Position numbers and translations under genes: made by a program. Below, piece after piece: positions 6,417 to 11,108 of a stretch of DNA of 11,108 nucleotides. A model generated the notes under the pieces. The model saw only the letters and a list, made by a program, of their open reading frames with translations. It did no database searches and was not told the DNA's origin. Position 1 is the stretch's first letter. Each line of letters starts with the position of its first letter. Where the stretch lies: NCBI GenBank assembly GCA_004357365.1, contig SMVT01000158.1, positions 1-11,108 on the forward strand, in the 5' to 3' direction. Source of the stretch: Nitrospina sp. (GTDB taxonomy: Bacteria > Nitrospinota > Nitrospinia > Nitrospinales > Nitrospinaceae).

Positions 6417-7198
6417 TGGACCTCTTCAACCTTTCTTACGGTGATTTCGAACATTTTATTTTCGTTCTGGTGCGGGTGGCGTCGTTTATCGTGTTCGTCC
6501 CCATACTGGGAAGCCAGCAGTTTCCCGCGCGCGTCAAGATCGGTTTCATCCTCCTCCTCACCATAAGCGTCTTTCCCCTGGTCCGGGAAATGCCGATGCC
6601 CGAGTCCCGGGGATTGCTCGAATTCACCGTGTATCTGTTTTCCGAAGCGACGGTGGGCCTGGTGCTGGCGTTCGCCACGCGGTTGATTTTCGCCGTAGTT
6701 CAGATTGCGGGGACAGTGGTGGATTTTCAGATGGGATTCGGCATTGTCAACGTGATCGACCCGCAAACCCAGTCGCAGGTGTCCATCCTCGCCCAGTTCC
6801 AGAACATATTCACCATCCTGCTGTATCTGGCATTGAACGCGCATCATCTGACCATCTACTCCCTGGTGGAAAGTTTTCATTTGATCAACCCGCATCAGTT
6901 CGGTTTCTCCGCCGGGACCATGGCGTTCATCATGAAACTGTTCGCAAACACCTTTGTGGTGGCGGTTAAAATCGCCGCTCCCATTATGGCGATTCTGTTC
7001 TTCATCAGCATCGGGTTGGGGCTGGTGGCGCGCACGGTTCCGCAGATGAACGTGTTCATCGTCGGTTTTCCTCTGCAGATCGGCGTCGGGCTTTTGATGG
7101 TCGGGCTGACCATGAGTTTTTTCGCCATGGTGATGACCCAGCACATCTCTCAACTGCCCCACTGGCTGATGGGACTGATGCACACCATGGGAGGATGA
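6416..7198 (+). CDS. fliR: Flagellar export gate protein FliR
   Basis: FliR is the single-copy subunit that completes the FliP5-FliQ4-FliR1 export channel. The start is set at ATG 6416, giving 260 residues, the usual FliR length. A longer in-frame reading from 6347 would add 23 residues that lie inside fliQ and show no homology-like character. Several transmembrane helices span the protein (about 11-31, 38-57, 72-95, 125-145, 180-207 and 213-240). Conserved segments include the plug region QMGFGIVNVIDPQTQSQVS and the signature ARTVPQMNVFIVGFPLQIGV. The A of its ATG is the last base of the fliQ stop (TGATG), and there is no strong ribosome site, so translation is probably coupled to fliQ. Confidence 0.98.
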   Translation: MDLFNLSYGDFEHFIFVLVRVASFIVFVPILGSQQFPARVKIGFILLLTISVFPLVREMPMPESRGLLEFTVYLFSEATVGLVLAFATRLIFAVVQIAGTVVDFQMGFGIVNVIDPQTQSQVSILAQFQNIFTILLYLALNAHHLTIYSLVESFHLINPHQFGFSAGTMAFIMKLFANTFVVAVKIAAPIMAILFFISIGLGLVARTVPQMNVFIVGFPLQIGVGLLMVGLTMSFFAMVMTQHISQLPHWLMGLMHTMGG

Positions 7199-7218
7199 GG
7201 GGTTAAAGAAATCCGGTT

Positions 7219-8295
7219 ATGGCTGAAGAAGTCAATGTAGATCAGAAAACAGAAGAGGCGTCACCCAAACGCATTCAGGAAGCGGAGGAGCGCGGCAACT
7301 TCGCCCACAGCCGGGAGCTGACTTCCGCGTTCGTGCTTTTGGCGGCGATTTTGGCCTTCGCCATCGCCGGGGGCTACAGCACCCGGCACCTGATGGGGAC
7401 TTGGCGTAACCTGCTCAGCCAGTCGCATGTCATCCAACTCAACATGGAGGACATGCAGCGGCTGCTGGGGTGGGTGATGGAAAACTCCTTTACCGTGCTG
7501 AGTCCCTTTCTGTTCGCCATTCTGCTGGGCGGCGTGATCGCCAACCTGGTGCAGACCGGGGGTGTCCGGTTTTCCATGCATCCGCTTCTGCCACGGTTTC
7601 ACAAAATGAATCCGTGGAACGGATTCAAGCGCCTGTTCTCCCGCACCGCGCTGATGGAGTTATTCAAATCCCTGTTTAAAGTGACGCTCATTTCTTTGAT
7701 CGCGTATTTCACCATCAAGGGCCGCTTCGATGAAATTCCGCCGATGATGGGCATGAGCGTCGGGCAGATTCTGATTTTCATGGGGCAGGTGGGTCTGGAA
7801 ATCATGATCAAGGTGCTGGTGGCGATGATCTTCCTGGCTTTCGTCGATTATCCGTTTCAACGGTTCACCTATCTCAAGAACCTGCGCATGACCAAACAGG
7901 AAGTCAAGGACGAACGAAAAGATACGGAGGGGGACCCGCAGACCAAGCAACGCATCCGCAACGTGCAATTAGAAATGATGAAACGCCGCATGATGGCCGC
8001 CGTGCCGGAAGCCGACGTGGTGGTCACCAACCCGACGCACATTGCGGTGGCGATCCAGTACGATCAGGAAAAATCCGATGCGCCGGTGGTGGTGGCCAAG
8101 GGTAAAGGCGTCGTTGCCGAGAAAATCCGGGCCCTCGCTAAGGAGCATGACATCCCGGTGGTGGAGGACAAACCGCTGGCGCGCCTGCTCCACAAAACGG
8201 TGGAAATCGGGCAGACCATTCCGGCTCATCTCTACAAGGCGGTGGCCGAAATTATGGCCTACGTTTACCGGCTGAAAGGCAAGACCCGGGTATAA
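7219..8295 (+). CDS. flhB: Flagellar export specificity switch protein FlhB
   Basis: FlhB (358 residues) sits at the export gate and switches substrate from rod/hook to filament type. The N-terminus has the family motif KTEEASPKRIQEAEERG (10-26). Four membrane helices lie at about 35-53, 92-113, 147-167 and 186-208. A charged linker (about 220-258) leads to the cytoplasmic autocleavage domain. The self-cleaving motif NPTH is intact at 271-274, and IAVAIQYD and the VVEDKPLARLLHKTVEIGQ segment follow, so specificity switching should work. Length is close to the E. coli protein (382), with a slightly shorter tail. The gene starts 20 bases after fliR. A GAGGGG purine stretch is rather far upstream (about 16 bases), so initiation may depend on coupling. 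It ends a sub-cluster before a long gap. Confidence 0.99.
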   Translation: MAEEVNVDQKTEEASPKRIQEAEERGNFAHSRELTSAFVLLAAILAFAIAGGYSTRHLMGTWRNLLSQSHVIQLNMEDMQRLLGWVMENSFTVLSPFLFAILLGGVIANLVQTGGVRFSMHPLLPRFHKMNPWNGFKRLFSRTALMELFKSLFKVTLISLIAYFTIKGRFDEIPPMMGMSVGQILIFMGQVGLEIMIKVLVAMIFLAFVDYPFQRFTYLKNLRMTKQEVKDERKDTEGDPQTKQRIRNVQLEMMKRRMMAAVPEADVVVTNPTHIAVAIQYDQEKSDAPVVVAKGKGVVAEKIRALAKEHDIPVVEDKPLARLLHKTVEIGQTIPAHLYKAVAEIMAYVYRLKGKTRV

Positions 8296-8390
8296 AGACC
8301 TTTCCAAAAGTGGCCCTATGGCAATACTCAAGCACAGAGAAAATGGACAGGGTCCTAGGTTAAACATGTTTCCAAAAACCAACCCTCTCC

Positions 8391-8456
8391 CCTCACCGGA
8401 AGCACCCACCGGGTGACAGGCGGGGTGAGGCCAGCGTAACGCTGGACCGCTGGTCC
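8391..8456. repeat. Nested inverted repeats, REP-like element A
   Basis: CCTCACC (8391-8397) pairs with GGTGAGG (8424-8430), and within that loop CACCC (8403-8407) pairs with GGGTG (8411-8415). Directly after, CCAGCG (8431-8436) can pair with either of two copies of CGCTGG (8440-8445, 8448-8453), and GGACC (8444-8448) pairs with GGTCC (8452-8456). So dense a set of palindromes without an open frame resembles bacterial REP-type or MITE-like intergenic repeats. Copy number in the genome cannot be seen here. Confidence 0.5.
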
Positions 8457-8465
8457 TAAAATAGT

Positions 8466-8514
8466 CCTCCCCTTCCTTCGATAGGCTCAGGACAGGCTCT
8501 GGGTAAGGAGGGGA
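8466..8514. repeat. Inverted repeat element B with AGGCTC direct repeat
   Basis: CCCCTTCCTT (8469-8478) and AAGGAGGGG (8505-8513) form a stem with one bulged base. The loop carries CTTCGATAGGCTCAGGACAG (from 8476), in which AGGCTC occurs twice (8483-8488 and 8494-8499). The loop resembles a CTTCGA(C/T)A(A/G)GCTCAGG-type motif that I recall as recurrent in intergenic regions of many environmental bacteria. That recollection needs a genome search. Confidence 0.5.
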
Positions 8515-8567
8515 ATATTGTAGCTACCCCGTGGTCGAGCTTAGATAGGGTGGCCGCATTGCATTAA

Positions 8568-8675
8568 AGTTCCCTTGGTATAAAGATTGCACTTAAATCA
8601 TCGTGGTTCATATTGATTGAAATATTGGCACTTACCGCCGCCTCGGCCGGCCCGGTGTTTGCCGAAACCGTTTAA
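8568..8675 (+). pseudogene. Possible signal-peptide-like gene remnant or short leader ORF
   Basis: The frame opened after a TAA at 8565-8567 reads through to a TAA just before 8676. It encodes about 35 residues with a basic stretch (KIALKSS), a hydrophobic core (WFILIEILALTAASAG) and an ending PVFAETV that looks like a signal-peptidase site. There is no ATG or GTG in frame; the only usable start is TTG at 8613, without a ribosome site. It could be the decayed 5' end of a secreted-protein gene, a leader peptide under the upstream promoter, or chance. Confidence 0.2.
8576..8591 (+). promoter_or_regulatory. -24/-12 (sigma-54-type) promoter candidate for flhA
   Basis: TGG (8576-8578) and TTGCA (8587-8591) place GG and GC exactly 10 bases apart. 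The element matches 9 of 12 defined consensus positions, with the whole -12 side TTGCA perfect. Transcription would begin near 8602, giving an untranslated leader of about 140 bases before flhA. Sigma-54 control of flhA-flhF units is known in polarly flagellated bacteria such as Pseudomonas and Vibrio. Confidence 0.5.
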
Positions 8676-8743
8676 ATGTAATAACTTACTAAGGTGGACC
8701 CGTAACCGGGGTGCGTCAATTTTTTGTGTGAGGCTGAGGTTCG

Positions 8744-10828
8744 ATGGCCAATCGTATTGAAAAATTCATGTCCGCCCAGCCGCAGGAGCTGGCAGTCGCC
8801 GTAGGCATCATCGGCATTATAGTGGTGATGGTCATTCCGATTCCCACTTTTCTGCTGGACCTGTTGTTATCCTTCAGCATCACCTTTTCCCTGATCATTC
8901 TGCTGGTGTCCATATTCATTTTGGCGCCTCTGGAGTTTTCTGTTTTTCCGTCGTTGCTTCTGATTGTGACGCTGGTGCGGCTGTCTTTGAACGTGGCGTC
9001 CACCCGCATCATTCTTCTGCACGGCAACGAGGGGCCCGCCGCGGCGGGGCAGGTCATCAAGTCGTTCGGTACGTTTGTGGTGGGCGGCAACTACGTCGTC
9101 GGCGCGGTGATTTTTATCATCCTGGTCTTGATCAACTTCATCGTCATCACCAAGGGTTCGGTCCGTACGTCCGAAGTGGCCGCGCGGTTTACGTTGGACG
9201 CCATCCCCGGCAAACAGATGAGCATCGACGCCGACCTCAACGCGGGCATTATTAACGAAGAGGAAGCGCGGATGCGCCGGCGGGTGCTGGAACAGGAAGC
9301 GGATTTTTATGGAGCCATGGACGGTGCCATCCGGTTTGTCCGGGGCGACGCCATTGCCAGCATCCTCATCACCCTGATCAACGTGATCGGCGGATTCACC
9401 ATCGGCGTATTCCAGCAGGACATGATGGTTGCCGAAGCGGCCAAGGTGTATACCCTGCTGACCATCGGTGACGGTCTGGTCACGCAACTGCCGGCGCTGG
9501 TGGTTTCCACCGCGGCCGGTATCATCGTAACCCGGGCGACGACCGATAAGAGTCTTCCCAATGAATTTATCGGGCAGATGGCCAACAATCCCGCGGCGTT
9601 TTCCATTGCCTCGGCGGCGCTGTTCTTTTTCGGAACCATTCCCGGCCTGCCGCACTTTCCGTTCTTCGTGTTATCGGCTTTAGCCGGCTGGATCAGCTAC
9701 CGGTTGTATCAGGGACGCCAGGAAAAAGAGCGGGTACAACAGAAGAAATTGGATGAGGAAAAGAAGATCCCGCTTCCCGAAAAAGTGGAATCGATTTTAC
9801 CGCTGGACGTCATGGAACTGGAGGTGGGCTACGAGCTGATTCCGCTGGTGGACGCCGACCGCAACGGCGAATTGCTGGAGCGCATCAAATCCGTTCGCCG
9901 GCAGTTCGCGCTGGATCTGGGTTTTATCGTCCCGCCTTTGCATATTCGGGACAACCTGCAGTTGAAAGCCAGTGACTATGCGATTCTGATCAAAGGCGTG
10001 GAAGTCGCCCGCGGCTCTGTGATGATGGGCCGCTTGCTGGCGATGAGTCCCGGCAAAACCGAAAAGGAAATTGCCGGCGTCAAAACCCAGGAGCCGACCT
10101 TCGGCCTGCCTTCGATCTGGATCAACGCCTCGGCCAAGCAGGAAGCGCAAATGGCGGGCTATACCGTGGTCGACCCGGCGACGGTGATCACCACCCATAT
10201 CAAGGAAACCATCAAACGCAACGCGCACGAGTTGCTGGGCCGTCAGGAAGTGCAGACTCTGCTCGACAAATTCAAGGAAACCAACCCCAAGGTGGTGGAA
10301 GAGCTGGTGCCCAACTTGATGACCCTCGGCAAAGTCCAGAAGGTGCTTCAGAATCTTTTGCGGGAACAGATTTCCATCCGGGATCTCAGAACAATCCTGG
10401 AAAACCTGGCGGACTACGCGCCCAAGGTGGTGGACCCGGACGTGTTGACCGAGTATGTGCGGCAGGCGCTGGCGCGGCCCATCACCAAGCAATACCTGGC
10501 GAAAGACGGAACGCTTTCGGTGATGACGCTGGACCGCGGCGTGGAAGATCTGATTCAGCAATCGATTCAAAAAACGGAACTCACGTCTTATTTGGCGCTG
10601 GAACCGACGGTGGCCGAAAAAATCCTGGCGAAAATCCGGGAAGCGGCGGAAGCGGTGACTCCAATGCTGGAAACCTCGCCGGTACTTCTGGCCTCGCCTC
10701 TCATCCGGATGTATATCAGAAAACTCACCGAGCGGTTTCTGCCGGAGTTGGTGGTGCTGTCTCACAGTGAAATTATTCCAAACGTACAAATACGAACCTT
10801 GCGAGTGGTGACGTTAAATGCGAATTAA
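8744..10828 (+). CDS. flhA: Flagellar export gate protein FlhA
   Basis: FlhA (694 residues, normal length) forms the nonameric export-gate ring, couples proton motive force to export and docks chaperone-substrate complexes. The N-terminal half (about 1-320) has roughly eight transmembrane helices, beginning at 17-33 and 36-60. The FHIPEP-family signature is present around 148-168 (ARFTLDAIPGKQMSIDADLN), with the next conserved stretch EARMRRRVLEQEADFYGAMD at 174-193. A charged linker (about 322-350) leads to the cytoplasmic domain (about 355-690), whose subdomains include DLGFIVPPLHIRDNLQL and the segment around 545-600 (RDLRTILENLADYAPKVVDP). GAGG at 8736-8739 and GTGAGG at 8728-8733 precede the ATG. 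Its last 11 bases overlap the start of flhF. Confidence 0.99.
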   Translation: MANRIEKFMSAQPQELAVAVGIIGIIVVMVIPIPTFLLDLLLSFSITFSLIILLVSIFILAPLEFSVFPSLLLIVTLVRLSLNVASTRIILLHGNEGPAAAGQVIKSFGTFVVGGNYVVGAVIFIILVLINFIVITKGSVRTSEVAARFTLDAIPGKQMSIDADLNAGIINEEEARMRRRVLEQEADFYGAMDGAIRFVRGDAIASILITLINVIGGFTIGVFQQDMMVAEAAKVYTLLTIGDGLVTQLPALVVSTAAGIIVTRATTDKSLPNEFIGQMANNPAAFSIASAALFFFGTIPGLPHFPFFVLSALAGWISYRLYQGRQEKERVQQKKLDEEKKIPLPEKVESILPLDVMELEVGYELIPLVDADRNGELLERIKSVRRQFALDLGFIVPPLHIRDNLQLKASDYAILIKGVEVARGSVMMGRLLAMSPGKTEKEIAGVKTQEPTFGLPSIWINASAKQEAQMAGYTVVDPATVITTHIKETIKRNAHELLGRQEVQTLLDKFKETNPKVVEELVPNLMTLGKVQKVLQNLLREQISIRDLRTILENLADYAPKVVDPDVLTEYVRQALARPITKQYLAKDGTLSVMTLDRGVEDLIQQSIQKTELTSYLALEPTVAEKILAKIREAAEAVTPMLETSPVLLASPLIRMYIRKLTERFLPELVVLSHSEIIPNVQIRTLRVVTLNAN

Positions 10829-11108
10829 AAAAGTGATCGCCAACAGTTACCGCGAAGCCCTGAGCCGGGTGAAAAGTGAACTGGGAGACAGCGCGTTGAT
10901 TCTTTCGACCCGATCCATCAAGTTCAATCAGGATCGGGACGCAGGGCGTTGTTCCTCACTGGTGGAAATCACCGCCGTGCTGGACCACGATTCCCAAGGG
11001 GAAACCGTTGCCGCCGAAGTCGGAGAGGTGGGCCGGAAGGAATGGATGGCGGAAGACAAGGGAGAGGAGCTCCGCGAACTCCGCTCCATGATCGCCTCGT
11101 TACTGACA
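10818..11108 (+). CDS. flhF: Flagellar biosynthesis GTPase FlhF (partial, N-terminal part only)
   Basis: The ATG at 10818 lies within the end of flhA (11-base overlap, different frame) and opens 97 codons that run off the right edge. The start MRIKKVIANSYREALSRVKS and the following ELGDSALILSTRSIK match the conserved FlhF N-terminal B domain, in which a basic beta-strand is followed by a helix and an ILSTR strand. FlhF is an SRP-family GTPase that recruits the first flagellar components to the cell pole and, with FlhG, sets flagellar number. The GTPase NG domain is outside the window. After residue 50 the sequence becomes acidic and variable, as normal for the linker. The overlap with flhA implies coupled translation. 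Confidence 0.93.
   Translation, partial: MRIKKVIANSYREALSRVKSELGDSALILSTRSIKFNQDRDAGRCSSLVEITAVLDHDSQGETVAAEVGEVGRKEWMAEDKGEELRELRSMIASLLT

Larger units (their letters stand above)
8296..8743. other. flhB-flhA intergenic region (448 bases)
   Basis: No convincing gene is present. From left to right the gap holds an unremarkable stretch (8296-8380), two blocks of nested inverted repeats (8389-8456 and 8466-8513), a good -24/-12 promoter candidate (8576-8591) and a short reading frame resembling a signal peptide (8568-8675). The rest is a leader of about 140 bases to the flhA start. Such a gap is striking inside an otherwise tightly packed export-gate cluster. Confidence 0.7.

Noticed and set aside
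8626..8641. Perfect TGGCAC -24 box upstream of flhA
   Set aside because: The nearest downstream GC at 8640-8641 is 11 rather than 10 bases away and lacks the TT before it; sigma-54 promoters do not tolerate this spacing change well.
1..11108. CRISPR array, tRNA/rRNA genes, insertion sequence or toxin-antitoxin or defence system
   Set aside because: I saw no regularly spaced repeats, tRNA-like folds, transposase frames or defence-type genes; apart from the glnK-amt pair, all sizeable genes are flagellar.

Overview
This window is ordinary-looking bacterial chromosome. It holds two transcription units that face away from each other: a nitrogen-sensing pair on the minus strand (bases 1-1408) and a large flagellar export, switch and motor cluster on the plus strand (1932-11108). 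The proteins have Gram-negative-type features, such as signal peptides and a periplasmic FliO domain. The gene order fliL-M-N-O-P-Q-R-flhB-flhA-flhF and the mid-range, slightly GC-rich composition would fit a deltaproteobacterial or Nitrospinota/Nitrospirota-like organism. That placement is a guess from gene order and protein style, not a demonstrated identity. The presence of flhF suggests polar flagella.

Minus strand: a PII signal protein of the GlnK/GlnB type (1408-1070) is followed 108 bases downstream by an Amt ammonium transporter. Amt begins at 961 and runs off the left edge of the window after 320 visible codons. This glnK-amt order is the classical one, in which PII plugs the channel when nitrogen is plentiful.

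Plus strand: after a 523-base divergent intergenic region come fliL (stator-associated), fliM and fliN (switch/C-ring), then a 228-base gap. Next is the export gate, fliO-fliP-fliQ-fliR-flhB, tightly packed with overlapping or nearly overlapping start and stop codons. A 448-base non-coding gap separates flhB from flhA. flhF overlaps the end of flhA and is cut by the right edge. FliP/Q/R form the export channel, FlhB is the substrate-specificity switch, FlhA the export-gate energiser and docking platform, and FliO an assembly factor for FliP.

The most notable points are as follows. (1) FliO is unusually large (435 aa): it adds a signal peptide, a periplasmic beta-rich domain resembling AMIN, and a polar C-terminal tail to the usual small FliO core. 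(2) Good -24/-12 (sigma-54-type) promoter matches lie in front of fliO and flhA, with a weaker one far upstream of fliL. This suggests the cluster is split into separately initiated sub-operons. (3) The flhB-flhA gap carries nested inverted repeats that look like dispersed intergenic repeat elements. (4) A short signal-peptide-like reading frame with no good start codon lies just upstream of flhA. I saw no CRISPR array, tRNA, rRNA, transposase or clearly novel system.
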